A DNA stretch of 64,000 nt from Guillardia theta CCMP2712 (GCF_000315625.1 NW_005434576.1:87063-151062), one strand, 5' to 3'. Numbered from the stretch's first letter, positions 42,372 to 53,809 are shown. Made by a program: numbers and translations. The notes: generated by a model from the letters alone, not told the origin.

Positions 42372-44299
42372 ATGGCGCCAGAAATAGGAGGGTGCGAGGG
42401 GGGACGAGGGGTTTTGTGGGGATTGCGGGGGGATGTGGGTACCGCTATTTCGGGCATGGCGGGCAGAGCAAGGTGGGCAGCTACATGGTTGGCGCTGGCA
42501 GCGCTGGCGGCAATGGTGGTTCTGATAGCGCAAGGAGACGGTGAAGGAAGGGAGAAGGTGAGCCCGTCCCTCCTGCTCCTGCTCCTGCTCTCCTCCCTCC
42601 CTCCCTTCCGTGTTCCGCCATCCCTTCGTTTCACCCTCCTTCCGCTCGGCAGCCTCTTGCGGCGTCTTGATCGCTCGTTTTCTCAGGGCTCCAGTCTGGC
42701 CGAGTACGACAAGTTTGGTATCCCAAAGGATGAAGCTGTTGACTCGCCCATCGACCACAAGCTACACCTCGAGAAGCAACTGCTGCAAACCGTAACTGAG
42801 CTCGGGAACGTTGACGGTTGTGCTGACATGTCGGTGTAGATCAAGGGTCTCCAGCAAAGGGTTGACGGCCTCTCGTCCGAGATGGAGAAGATCAAGGAAT
42901 CTTCAGTGGGTAGCTCGCACAGCAAGGAAGGCGCGATGAAGCGCCTCTTGCACAAGCATCAAACACTGGAGAAGGATCGGTACGCGCCGGTAGTGGTTCC
43001 TGAGGAGAAGGAGAATGCGAGGAGACAGGAGGAGGAGCCGGCGCAAGGCGAGCAGGAGCAGATGGAGCAGGACCACCAGGAAGCAGCTGTCGAGGACAGA
43101 CATGCGCCCAACCGTCAGCATGTTCGAGCGCAGGTTGCAAGGGAGCCGGTCATGTCGGTTGAGGGGCAGAGAGAAATGGACGAGATGATCGGCATGCAGA
43201 TCGGGAAGGCGATCAGTCGAGCAGTGGCAGGAACTCTCAAGGAGGAGATCCACCACGTCCTCGTCTCCGAGTTGTCCAGAGAGAAGGCGGCGAAGGCTTC
43301 AAAGCATGTACCTGCGAAGCAGCAGCGCAACAACCAGCAGGTCGCCGCCAAAAGAAGCGCACCAAAGGAAGCCTATCCAGCAGCCACGTCGCCGCCTGTG
43401 AAAGTTGGTCATCCAGTCGAGGCCAAGAAGGCAGCAGCTGCTGTGGGAGCAGGAGGAGCTCGCAAGGTCGCAGCCTCGCAGGAGGAACCTGCTGCTGCAA
43501 ATGCACAAGACCCGAGGAAGGAGCTCGACGAGCTTCAATCCAAGGTGGAGACGTTGGCAGCAATGGAACGAGAGGCGCTGGACAACCTCCCGCAGGTCAT
43601 GATGATGATGATGAGGAGGGGGAGGAGAAGGACAAGGAGTTGAGGGGATGGTGGTGGTGGTGGTGGAGGAGGAGGAGGAGGAAGAGGACGGGAAGAGAAA
43701 TTTCGATGATAGCGAGGAGAGCGATGCTTTCAGCCAGCTGAATTCTTCGCAGGTAGAGAACAAGGAGGCTCTTGCCCGCTCCTCCATCGCCAGCACCCTT
43801 CAGTCCCTGAGGATAGCCAAGGACAGGTTAGCTTCCTGCTGGGGAGGAGCGGCGAGGCTGACGGAGGAGCAGGAGCGTGTTGGCGCAGCGAGCTGTGGAT
43901 GACGATAAAGTGACATCGAACATGCAGCAGCTCAAGTTCGATCAGATGACCGCACAGCGCGCGACTGAGATCGAGGATGCGGTAAGAGGATGGAGAGAGC
44001 GGGATAGTGGATGGAGAGAACGGGGTGAGGGGGGTCGAAGGGAGACGGAGAGAGGAGGGAGGTGATGGAGGAGAGGAGGAAGGTGGTGGAGCTGACGTGA
44101 CGGGCAGGTGAAGAGGGAGTTGCAGAAGGAGCTTCATCGGCAGGCGGAGCTGAAGCTGGAGGCAGAGAGAGGCCCGCTGCTCGCTCGGCGACTGCACCTG
44201 GCCAGGAAGGAGCTGAGGGAGGAGAAGGATAAGATGAAGAGATGGTCGGAGGAGCAGGAGGCGCAGAAGCTGGAGGAGAACATGAACTTTGCAGCCTGA
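42372..44299 (+). CDS. Single-pass membrane protein with coiled-coil tail, unknown family
   Basis: Starts at the ATG at 42372, divergent from the peptidase gene with only 121 bases between start codons, so the two probably share a promoter. Exon 1 encodes a short N-terminus and a transmembrane helix (WAATWLALAALAAMVVLIAQ), then a GTGAGC donor. Later exons read SSLAEYDKFGIPKDEAVDSP, IKGLQQRVDGLSSEMEKIKE, a charged stretch (EQEQMEQDHQEAAVE), MDEMIGMQIGKAISRAVAGT, an Ala/Lys-rich part, KELDELQSKVETLAAM, NKEALARSSIASTLQSLRIA and LARKELREEKDKMKRWSEEQ, ending MNFAA. The overall picture is a membrane-anchored rod of 500 or so residues. The intron at about 43,595-43,750 contains GAT, TGG and GGA triplets. 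Function not recognised. Confidence 0.65.
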
Positions 44300-44480
44300 G
44301 GAGGAGGAGAGCTGGGTGTTCACTTGATATTGTTTGTCTTGTTTCTCTGTCTCGTCCCTTTTCCTTCCGCTTGCTCCCTCTCACTTATCTGTAATCCTTT
44401 TCTTCTTCTCTTCTCCTCTCTTCCCTTCTGTCTCTCTATCTCTTTCTGTCTTTCTTTAAACTTTTTTAAAAAATTGCTTA

Positions 44481-45363
44481 TCATCCCGCCTTCCCGCATA
44501 TCGCGAGCTGATGGAGGAACTGAAGAGCAGGAGGCGAGAAGGTGAGAAGGGTGAAAGCACCATGAGATTAGGAACGATGCAGAAATCGTGGATTCGAGTG
44601 CATATGGAAGGTGGATGAAGTGGAGGAGGAGGAGGAAGAGGAGGAGGAAGAGACAAACAGTGTCAGTTCCGCAAGGAAGAGAGGAATATCGACCTGATCG
44701 GGGCTAATCATGTCCGTCGTTCCATAGCAACTGGAAACTCCAACCTGAAGCAGGAAGTAAGGGAGGACGGAGAGAGCAGGCGAAGCAAGGAGAGGAGGCG
44801 GAGGCGGAGGGAGGGGGGAGTAGGGGATGCGAGAAGTAGGAGGGAGGAGGGGGAGAGGGAAGGAGAATCACCTGGTCCAGCGCCTTCCGTATGTCCATCA
44901 TCTCAACGAAATTGCCACCGCCGTTGACGAAGACCATGGCATGCGTGACATCCGCGAGGGCATCACTGACTGAAGTCAGCAGGAGGTGGAGGGGAGTGGA
45001 GAGCAGGGAGGAGGGATGAAAGTGAGTAAGTGAGAGAGCAGGGAGGAAGGGAGAGAGAGCAGGGAGGAAGGGGGAGAGAGCAGGGGAGAGATCAAGGGAG
45101 AGAAGGAGCCGGGGAGAACGAGAAGGGGGAGGGAGGCAGGAGAGGAGAAAATGCGGGAAATACCAAATCCTCATCTCATGGAAAGGATCGAAGGAGACGA
45201 AATTTCGGGAGATTTCTGCCTCTACGGAGGAGGGAAGTTTTTCATCCCCTCTCCCCTTTGCGCCTCCTCTCTCCATTCTCTCCTGCAGCGCATCTTGAAG
45301 CTGGATGACGAGCTGCCGTACCATCCTTGCCAGCGAGCTCTGCGCCGCGTCAGCAACTTGCTT

Positions 45364-45410
<47 letters not shown>

Positions 45411-48400
45411 CCTCCTGTTCCTGCTCCTGCTCCTGCTCCCCTCCTGCTCCCGATTACCTGCACGTTTGCTGTCCCCGCCAGACTCAACCTTTCCGTGCTT
45501 GCCGACAAGATCCCTGCGACATGTCAAAGAGACAAAGCGAAACTTGTTGGCAGAAGAATGAGGAAAGGAGAACGAGTACAGAATGGGAAGAGAAGAGATG
45601 GTGAAGGAAGAAAGGGGATGGGAGGAGGGGGAGGAGGAGGAGGAGGAGGAGGAGGAGGAGGAGGAGGAGGAGGAGGAGCATACCTGCTACCATGCCTTTG
45701 GGACGGCCAAAGTCAAGGTTCGCATCCATTTTCTTGAGGTGCAGGAGGTGACTGAAAACACTCGTGTCGCTCCCTCCCGCCCTGCCGCGTTTCTCCGTCA
45801 GCGGCTGGGAAGAGATGGGAGGAGCTAAAGAGAAGTAGGGGGGGGGGGGGAGGGACAAGGAGCTGAGAGGAGGGAGGAGGGAGGGGAGGACGGAGTTTGT
45901 GAGGACGAGGCAGGAATAAACGAAGAATTCACTGAGAGATGAGAAAGAGGCGGGTTGGCCGCACGAGCGACGAAGAGCGAAAGGGAGAAAATGAAGGAGA
46001 TGGCAGTGCAGGACGTAGAGGAGGAGGGGGAGGGTATGGAAGACCTGGGAGGGGAGTAAAGGGGAGTGGAGAGGGAGGGAGGAGGAATGACAAAGATAGG
46101 GAAGGAAGGGGAGGGAGGGGAGAAAAGGAGTCAGGGAGGAATCACCTGACGTATTTGAAGAGCTCTTGGAGGAGTTCGTCCTCTAAGGAGCAGCACATGT
46201 AGAGGATGAGAAAGAGCCTCATCCTGTCGTTGGCCGTGCAGGAAATTTTGACGCGATCCTCCTCCGGCACCTGGATCTTGTAGCCGGACAGGAGATCTTC
46301 GATGGCTGGACGCGCTTCAGAGGAGAGGATGGAGCTGAGGATGAGGGGTAGAGGGGGATTGGGGGAAGGAGGGAAAGAGGAGTTGGGGGAAAGTAGGAAG
46401 AGGAGGAGAAGAACGACGAAAGTTAGAGGAGAGGTGGTGGCGGTAGTGGATGGAGATAGGGCATAAGGAGTGGGAAGAGGGAGAGAGAGAGCAGGTCAAC
46501 CGTCGATGTTGGGAGCGTGAGGTTTCGACAGGATTTTCGATTCGACTTCGTAGAAGTCATCTAGCCCCCTCTTCTCAATCTCCTGCTCCTCCAATCAGCA
46601 TCATCACCGCATTAGGGTATCTTGCTACTGCCCCACTCCTCCTCTTCCTTCATTCCTTCCTCCTCCTTCCTACGTCATAACCCCTGCGAGTCCTTCTTGT
46701 TTCTTCTCCCTAGCCTTCTCCTCCCCTTCCTCCCTCGCCTCCTCCTCCCCTTCCTCCCTCGCCTCCTTCTCCCCTCCCTCCCTCCCCTCCCTCCCTCCTC
46801 CCTCTTGCCTCCTGCTCCTTCGTCTGACCCCCATGCTTCATACCTCCGCAAGGTTCGTGACTATCTTCATGTGAGCATCTAGAATACGACCGCGAAAGGC
46901 TCTGCACAGAAGGAGTCAGCAAATCTTCTTCCTCTCCTCCAACCGATTCCCCCATCCTCTGATCCTCCCCTCAACTTTTTCAATGTCCCTTCTTTCAACC
47001 TCCTCCTCTTGTTCCCCTTTGCCCCCGTCCTCCTCAAATCCTGCTTGTATCTTCCTCCAGCCGTCTTTCTCTCCCACTACCTCTTCATCCCGTCCTCTGT
47101 GCAAGTCGTTCCATTGTCCCACCTTCCCCTCTCCTCCTCGCCTCTCACTTACTGTTTCAATTCTGCTCTGAGAGGAGACTCGGGATCCACCTCCTCGTCC
47201 TGTTTGAACAATTTTTGAGGAAAAGCTGGGGGAGAGGGCAAGCTGGAGGAGGGGCGAGTGAAGAGAGGAAGAAGGAGAGCGGAGAGAAAGAGCAGGAGCA
47301 GGAGGAGAGCAGGAGCAGGAGGAACAGGAGCAGGAGAGCAGCAGCAGGAGGAGGAGCAGCAGTAGTAGAACCAGGGGCAGGAGGGCAAAGGGGAGAGTAC
47401 TTTATCAAAGGACAGCCGGTCCTGCAGATCCTTCACCACGTTGGGGATGGTATCGTTGAGGTTCTTACACCAGAAATTATCCTCCTTGCCTGTAGCTGTG
47501 TGAGACTTTTGATGACGTGGCAGCGGGAAATGAGAAGAGAGAGCAAACGATACAAAGGCAACGAATTCAAGGCGGGAGACGATCAGTCAGACAGATGGAG
47601 GAGGAGCAGGAGCAGCAGAAATCAGAGCAGAGCAGAAGTAGGTGGAGACAAGGAAGTAGTAGTAGTAGGAGTAGTAGGAGGAGGAGGAGTAGGAGTAGGA
47701 GGAGGAGGAGTAGGAGGAGGAGGAGTAGGAGGTGGTGGAAGAGGAAAGGAATAGCGGGACAGGAGAGGGAGTAGGAGCATAAGGAAAGGGAAGGTCATAA
47801 CGTACTCAAGGGCCAGAAGAAGTGCTTAGGAGAAGTGCTGTTTGAAGATTGCTCTATAACCCCACCTCATGTCAGTGAGCATTATCAACAAAAGTGCCGG
47901 AAACACATCTTCTTGAAGTTTGCAAGACATCGCTCCCCTCTCCTTAGCCCTGATGGCCTCCACCATGAACTTTTGTCATCTTTCTCCTCCTCCTCCTTAT
48001 CGTCGTCGTCGTGGTCGTCCCATCCTCCTCCTCCTCCTCCTCCTCCTCCTCATCATCATCATCATCATCACCATCTGAGTTGGACCATTGCAATCGTTTC
48101 AATGATGTCGTACTTCACCTTGTTTCGTCGGGATGGCAACCGTGTTGACATGTATACCAAGACAGTCATGGATCAGCGGTCTGTATTCGCAATGATGATG
48201 CAGCATGATCGGAAAATCGACAATCTGCAAACAGTCTTACATCCCATCATCCATCATCACAGACAAGAAGCGTGTCGTGCAATGTCCAGAGATCAGAGAA
48301 AGACAGCTATCACATCTCCTCACCCGGTCTGCGATCACAAGGATGGGACGAGGGGTCTCATCTATCTCAGGGTTCTCCCCGTCCTTTGTGGGCTCGAACG

Positions 48401-49048
48401 AGTAGATATGCCTCCCGAGCTGCTCATTGATCTTCGCCCTCAACCTCTCTGCGACCCTGATTGCCCACATGCTGCGATGTTGCGTTTCAAGTTTGTTTGT
48501 TCGGTCGGAGATGCAAGGATTGGTTGCAGAGAAAACACGATCAGCAAGATTGAAAGGGAGAGGCAACCTCCAATCTCTCGTACCTCTTCTGCGCGAAGAT
48601 CACTGGCTTCAGGTTGCAAGTGATCAGAACGTTAAGAAGTCCTTCAGAGATTTGCTGCAAACTCCGTCTTCAGGCGCAAACATCGCAGGACAGGTTCTGG
48701 ATACCTCTACCATGTCATGGTAATCGCCTTTCTTATGACACATATGCAGGTTAGAGTAGCAATCTCTCAAGCCCAGCTCGAACATGTCGTCGTCTGCAAG
48801 TGAGCTCTTCCTTCAGTAAATTGTACACTTGTGAACAGGATTGCAATCAAGACCGAGAGAGATGAAGTCTATCGGAAGAGTGATACACGAGCTGAGAGTT
48901 GCCTTGAGAGCATCTTCCGGAAACTCCTGAGCAACCAGCCTGTCACCTTCGGGACTAAGAACGTGTCGTTTGAGAAGAAGAAATCCACGAGGAGAAAGTG
49001 CTACAATCGTCGTCTTCATCATCGTCCCATCATCATCATCATCAACAA

Positions 49049-49083
<35 letters not shown>

Positions 49084-50074
49084 TTCGTGAAGATAACAAA
49101 AGACAACAGAACGATCATATTTAAAGTTCGGATCATTTACAAGCAATGTGTAGCAAGTGGCACGACAAATACAATTGCAAGCATGTCAACAGCAACAATC
49201 ATGCAAACCTTGAAAATGTCATGCACTCTCGATGGATTATGCGGCCCTGACAGGTGTAGGTAATAAGATGTATATTGGTTTCTAAGGAAACTCTGCATGA
49301 TCTGCTCGATCTGATCAGAGGACGAAAACATCAAGAATTCTTCATCAAGGGTCTTACAGCTTTGGCTGTGTGATTGTTCAATCGGCAGAACATCATCACC
49401 GGCACGTCCAGACTACCTTCACCCTCATTGATATGTTGGTGATTCACCACTCCGTGCAGCACTGGAAATCTCACAAGTCAACCCGACGGCAGCGAATCGG
49501 AGGGAAGTCAAGGGGATCACTTAAATCAAAAGGTCTGATAGCCATCGACAACACGTCTCTCCAGTGCTCGTCGTACTCTATCATGCGGAGAGCTCCGATT
49601 TCTGTCGTCGGTCAACGGGAGGGATGCGTTGCTAGTGATCAGGGCTTACTCATCGAGGAGTTGTAAGGTTTGACTCGACTGAGGACTTGTTCCAAGACTG
49701 AAGCTTGCTTCTTGACGAGAGACTGAGGAAGAGGAGGAGGAGGAGTATGTGAATGGGGAGGAGGAGGATGTGGAGGAGGAGAAGGGGGAGGAGAGTGAGA
49801 TTCTCCTCTCCATCTCGAGCAAACAAGGAATCCTTACGTATGGCAACGACGACGCATGCACTCCTTGCACTTGCACCGCTTCCCCTTGGCCGCTACCGCC
49901 TCGAAGGCGAAGCCAAAGATCGCCTCGATGCAGATTTCCCACAGACGTCACACCTGGCAACACCTCGTCATGTGACGATGCAGGTGTACCACGGCCGGTC
50001 TCACATCCAATGGAAGGCAGCAGAAGGGCAAGGGTTGCCAGTCCCATGTGCATGACAGTCCTCGCGGGCGCCAT
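44481..50074 (-). CDS. Sec1/Munc18 (SM) family protein, Sly1/SCFD1-like, with N-terminal signal peptide
   Basis: The ATG at 50074 begins a signal-peptide-like MGLATLALLLPSIGC, then LWLRLRGGSGQG and a serine-rich region. A GTAAGC donor joins in phase to LDEIGALRMIEYDEHWRD. Further exons give SLDVPVMMFCRLNNHTAK, LMFSSSDQIEQIMQSFLRNQ, FLLLKRHVLSPEGDRLVAQE, RVAERLRAKINEQLG, RPILVIADR (the family RPVLxxxDR motif), MLHHCEYRPLIHDCLG, KEDNFWCKNLNDTIPNVVKD, ILDAHMKIVTNLAE, RMRLFLILYMCCSLEDE, VTHAMVFVNGGGNFVEM, SCYGTTDMISPDQ and FLHQLAICGKAG, stop at 44481. The order is that of SM proteins, which clasp SNARE bundles; the YGTTDMISPDQF end is nearest Sly1 (ER-Golgi). A signal peptide is unexpected for a cytosolic SM protein. 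Exons between 47.5 and 48.2 kb and several junctions are approximate. Confidence 0.82.
45360..45445. repeat. (GCTCCT)n hexamer repeat
   Basis: About eight copies at 45,366-45,412 and a second short block at 45,418-45,440. It lies in the SM-gene region, probably intronic. Same hexamer class as the GAGCAG arrays in EXO1 and the peptidase, on the opposite strand. Confidence 0.85.
45620..45680. repeat. (GGA)n microsatellite
   Basis: Sixteen or so GGA triplets in an intron of the SM gene. Confidence 0.88.
47650..47740. repeat. (TAG)n/(GGA)n degenerate triplet tract
   Basis: AGTAGTAGTAGTAGGAG followed by repeated GGAGGAGGAGTA words, in an SM-gene intron. Confidence 0.8.
49030..49084. repeat. (CAT)n then (GTC)n triplet tract
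   Basis: CATCAT run followed by about twelve GTC triplets. Read on the minus strand the GTC part would encode Asp runs, but it lies beside an SM exon and is probably intronic. Confidence 0.82.
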
Positions 50075-50729
50075 GGGCTAGGCGTCTGAGCTGCAGGCTA
50101 TTTAAGCATGCTGCTGCTGCTGATGATGACGATGATGATGGTGGTGGTGGTGGTGGTGGTGGCGGTGGCGGTGGTGGTGATGATGAGGAGGAGGAGAGGA
50201 AGGGGGGGGGGGGGGGAAGGGGCAGGTGGTTGTGGTAGAGGAGGAGGAGGTACTACCTCAAGAGGTTAACCGTGGCAGAAGTCGCGGTATCCCTGATGAT
50301 CCTTACACCATCACAAAATTGTTGACCTTCGGCACCGAGTAAGAGCGGCACATGCTTCCTGTCAAGTCATCTTGTCTCGACCTCTGCTCTCGCTGCCCTG
50401 CTCTCGATATCACCTCCCTCACTTGACGGCCCTCGTTCCTTCCTCCTATGTTCCTCTTGCCCTTCCTTTCATATTTCTCTCCTCTCCTTTCCTTCTTGGT
50501 CTCCTCGTTTCTCCCCTTCTCCTCCTCCTCTCTTCTCATCTTCTCCCTCCCTCTCCTTCTCCATCACAACTCTCCCCTACTTCTCCTTCTCCTTCTCCTC
50601 CTTATCATGACGTCCTATCGTGCTGGACGCATTTCTTTCGGCAAGAGTGGTCGCATAATACATAGGATGTATCAGATGTATCCTTAAGGATACCAGGTAT
50701 GAGGGGGATGATAAGAGGACCTCGGTGAG
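50075..50729. other. Intergenic region between divergent SM and UBA genes, with triplet repeats
   Basis: CTG, GAT, TGG and GGC triplets at 50,107-50,190, a G run at 50,202-50,215, and pyrimidine-rich sequence at 50,430-50,610. No gene recognised. Confidence 0.5.
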
Positions 50730-51668
50730 ATGGCGAAGGAGCAAGTGGTTCGAGCGCTGATAGAGCTCGGCTTCGATGCTGAGAGGAGCGAGGCAGCGGC
50801 AGAAGCATGCGGAGACAGCGTGGAAGCGGCGGTTGCATGGCTCGTGCAAAGAGGCGAGCAGGGGAGCCAAGGGAGAGGAGCGAGCGGACAAGCTGTTTCT
50901 GGTGGACCCGGCGGACAGGTTTCGGAGGAGAGAAGCCGAGCTGAAGCGAGAGACGAGCAGATTGATGCTGTGGGCAGCGAGGGTCCTGTCGTGGATCAAT
51001 CGGGAGGGAACGTGTGGAGTGTGGTTGGAGGTTGGCCAGAGGACCCCCTGGTTTGTCTTGCAGACACGAATCAATTCAATTTGCATGATACGGGAGATGG
51101 TTGGGTTGTGATGCATGCGACTATGGGTCAACCTCTTCTATTCATTGCGGAGACCAGCACATGGTATGGGAAGATGTTCGCAGGGGGAGCAAGAGAGGTT
51201 GAGTACATTCTTACCGATGTGGGGCGTCGGCCAATCGTCAAGATATCGAAAGCTTTCGGTTTTTTCTCGCAGGAAGCTAAGGTTTCTTACATTGTAGCAC
51301 CAGAAAACGCCATCCTGGCGGACCGCTTGTCGATAGGCTCCATCAAGCAAGAGACTACGTTCTCACGTCGCACATTCCTTGTCTCGGATTCAACTCCGCA
51401 TCATGCTGCTGGCGACGTCACCATAGAAGCTCCCAGCTTTGCAGACAAGCCCTTCACGATCAAGCTCGGGGACAGTACTCTTGGTACCATCATGCAGCCG
51501 AAAAATGGACTTGGCGTCGCCTCAATCTCTCTGCATCCGAACGCGTTGGATCCTTTCCGGTCAAACAGGATGAGAGCGCTTTTGATCGCGGCTGCTGTAA
51601 TCATCAGTGACGTCCATTGGGGCATGTCGCCTGGCCCAGCGACTATCTTGAAAGCTCTGCCGCATTAG
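50730..51668 (+). CDS. UBA domain fused to a LURP-one/scramblase-like (tubby-type) domain
   Basis: A single uninterrupted frame of 312 residues from the ATG at 50730. Residues 1-45 (VVRALIELGFDAERSEAAAE, GDSVEAAVAWLVQ) match the UBA three-helix ubiquitin-binding fold: L-x-x-[ML]GF, then D-x-x-x-A-x-x-W-L. After a flexible linker, residues 100-310 form a beta-rich domain with the layout of LURP-one-related/phospholipid-scramblase proteins (WVVMHATMGQPLLFIAETS, REVEYILTDVGRRPIVKISK, GTIMQPKN) and a hydrophobic C-terminal helix (MRALLIAAAVIISDVHWG), which in that family is buried in the barrel. LOR and scramblase domains bind lipid or DNA in different members. The domain pairing is unusual. Like EXO1 it has no intron. 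No promoter element is obvious apart from the AT-poor triplet region upstream. Confidence 0.7.
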   Translation: MAKEQVVRALIELGFDAERSEAAAEACGDSVEAAVAWLVQRGEQGSQGRGASGQAVSGGPGGQVSEERSRAEARDEQIDAVGSEGPVVDQSGGNVWSVVGGWPEDPLVCLADTNQFNLHDTGDGWVVMHATMGQPLLFIAETSTWYGKMFAGGAREVEYILTDVGRRPIVKISKAFGFFSQEAKVSYIVAPENAILADRLSIGSIKQETTFSRRTFLVSDSTPHHAAGDVTIEAPSFADKPFTIKLGDSTLGTIMQPKNGLGVASISLHPNALDPFRSNRMRALLIAAAVIISDVHWGMSPGPATILKALPH

Positions 51669-52495
51669 CCTGTTGCAATATCCGACAAGAAATCTTGTTG
51701 CTCTCATTTACCTCGTCGGCCGGGCCCAGTCAATCGCCGCACATGAATTCAGCTGAACCGTTAATAATGATTGACCCGGGCAGAGTCTGTAAAAAGTAAA
51801 AAAACCAGTGATCGGGTGTCACTGTGTAGTTTTCGAGTTTCCAGGCCGTGGAATTCAAAGCCGTAGCTGGCCCAGTGGTCACTGGTGAGATCGGTGCCAT
51901 GATAGTAACTTGACTGTGACTCCGAGGCTCAGCAGTTCCGAGTCAAGTGACCAGTGAGTCGGGACGGCAAGTTGACAGCCGCACTGACTCGTACTAGAGT
52001 CGAAGTATGGAGACATCATTCTTCAGTGAATGAAGCGGCTGCCCGCCACTGGCAGCCCTGCTGATCGGCGGCGGGCCCGGCGGGCCAAACGACGGTTTCG
52101 CCAGGCCTATTATCCCCTCCGACGCGAGCCCAGTTGCTTCCAAGTACCGGGTAGTCATGGTCTCACAGCTTCCAAGTACCGGGTAGTCATGGTCTCACAG
52201 GGCAAAGTACCGGGTCAGTAAAGCACCATAATTCCCATTTAGGTACCCGTAGTAGCCTCCACCCAGAGCCCGGAGCAAATTTCCTTTATTTTGGCAACAC
52301 GTCAGCCCATGGCGAACCAGAGCAGGCGCATGCGCGCGAATGGGATCTGAGCTGGGCTAGAAGTGGAAGGAAGTAAGGCAAGAGCATTCTTTGAAGCATT
52401 TCTCTGCTACATAGCTCTTCAATCTTGTATCAGCGTGCCATACTCATCTGCATTTCTGCCAAAGGAGCTGCCCCGCACAAACTTCGCCAGCGAAG
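51669..52495. promoter_or_regulatory. GC island and GACTC-rich region upstream of YIPF6
   Basis: Between about 51,710 and 52,330: GGCCGGGCCC, GGCGGCGGGCCCGGCGGGCC (52,068-52,087), and many GACTC/GAGTC words at 51,918-52,000 (TGACTCCGAGG, CCGAGTCAAGTGACC, AGTGAGTCGGG, CTGACTCG, TAGAGTCGAAG). A 32-bp unit is repeated in tandem at 52,136-52,199. It follows the UBA gene and precedes the ATG at 52496. Confidence 0.45.
52136..52216. repeat. 32-bp tandem repeat, two perfect copies plus a fragment
   Basis: Units at 52,136-52,167 and 52,168-52,199, identical, with core AAGTACCGGGTAGTCATGG. A third fragment AAAGTACCGGGT follows at 52,205-52,216. AGTACCGGGT is therefore present three times close to the YIPF6 start. 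Confidence 0.92.
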
Positions 52496-53751
52496 ATGAG
52501 CGGCAATATTCAGAGCGTGGAGGTTGCTCCTCAGCCTCCTCCGTTCTCACCTCCTGTCCCCGTGGGTTCGGACTCGTCGAACTATGGCTCGGGGATCCTA
52601 GAGGATACGACATTGGACGAGCCTGTGCTGGACACAGTGAAAAGAGATTTGGGGATGGTCTGGACCAAGTTAACGAAAGTGATGATGCCTTCGAGGGATA
52701 CACGGGATGAGCTACGAAACTGGTGAGTCCTGTGCTGGATGATTTCTTGCTCTGATCTCCGTTCACGCATGCAGGGATTTGTGGGGGCCTCTTTTTCTTT
52801 GTTTGATCCTCGCAATTCTACTCAGCATCGATGAATCTGGGAACATACAAGAGAGCACGAACAGAGATCGACCTGCGGTTGTCTTCTCCGTCATGCTGTT
52901 GGTGAACACTTACATGTCGTTGAGGGCATTCTCTGTTAACTTGAATTTCGCGTGTTTCAGGTTGTTTGGGTTGGAGCTGTTGTTGTGACAGTGAACGCGA
53001 AGCTATTGGGAGGAAATGTATCATTTTTTCAGGTTCTCTTTCACTTGTCATGGAGATCTCATGAGATTTTTTGATGTACATGACTGATTGAATTGTTCCA
53101 TAGAGATTTGTGGTGAGCGATATCGTTGACTCCGTGTGTCACAGAACATTTGTCTGCTGGGGTACTGCGTGGCTCCGATGATTCTTGCCACTTCGCTTTG
53201 TATGATCGTCCGTGTCTCCATCCCCGACCAGGTTGTGATGTTTTCCCAGCAAGATGCTGTGACTGATGGTTGGAACAGTACTATTACTGCACTGAAATCA
53301 AAGTCCTCAACCTGCAGAATGTCACAGACCCAAGGACTATCCGTTGCAATGTATCCTCTTCTCGCGACGTCCTCTTCTTGCTCTGACTAGACTCCCACAG
53401 GGCTGGTCGGACGTCACGACATGCCCAGCTGGACGTCAGTGCGACGTCATCAAGGTCCCGACCATGTCGCCCGTTTGCCTTCGAGTTGGTTGACGCCTAC
53501 GGCAGACTGGCGTTGCGAACGTTATTCTCCGCCTGCTCTTCTCCCTGGGAGGGATGCTGTGGTCCTTGCGGTCTTCTCTGGGTTTTCTCTCTGAGGTTAT
53601 TGCCCGTTGTAACATCATGGCATGAGCGCTGACTGAGATGCTTCATGGGCAGGTGGTTGTTCCTCAGAGGCGCGCACTGGCTGCATACCCAGTCTTGCTG
53701 TTCTTCACTGCTATCACATGGATGATCATGTTAAGAACAAGCTCTGCATAA
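52496..53751 (+). CDS. YIPF6: YIPF6-like Yip1-family Golgi membrane protein
   Basis: Starts at the ATG at 52496. Exon 1 (to about 52,722) has a Pro-rich head, then TLDEPVLDTVKRDLGMVWTK and VMMPSRDTRDELRNW. Introns of 50-110 bases link DLWGPLFLCLILAILLS (the Yip1 DLWGP signature), VVWVGAVVVTVNAKLLGG, NVSFFQ, NICLLGYCVAPMILATSLCM, LFSLGGMLWSLRSSLGFLSE and VVVPQRRALAAYPVLLFF, ending WMIMLRTSSA with TAA at 53749-53751. Five hydrophobic segments are visible, as expected. Yip1/YIPF proteins bind Rab GTPases and act in ER-Golgi traffic; the SM protein nearby belongs to the same broad process, but there is no sign of joint control. An exon near 53.40-53.50 kb is not fully resolved. Confidence 0.92.
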
Positions 53752-53809
53752 TCTTTAAAGTACAGTTACTTGATACTACCACACATCGAATGAACACCTC
53801 ACCGTTCAA

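Noticed and set aside
46600-47240. Serine/leucine-rich frames on the + strand over the SM gene
   Set aside because: Shadows of pyrimidine-rich intron sequence; the minus strand carries family-matching SM exons here.
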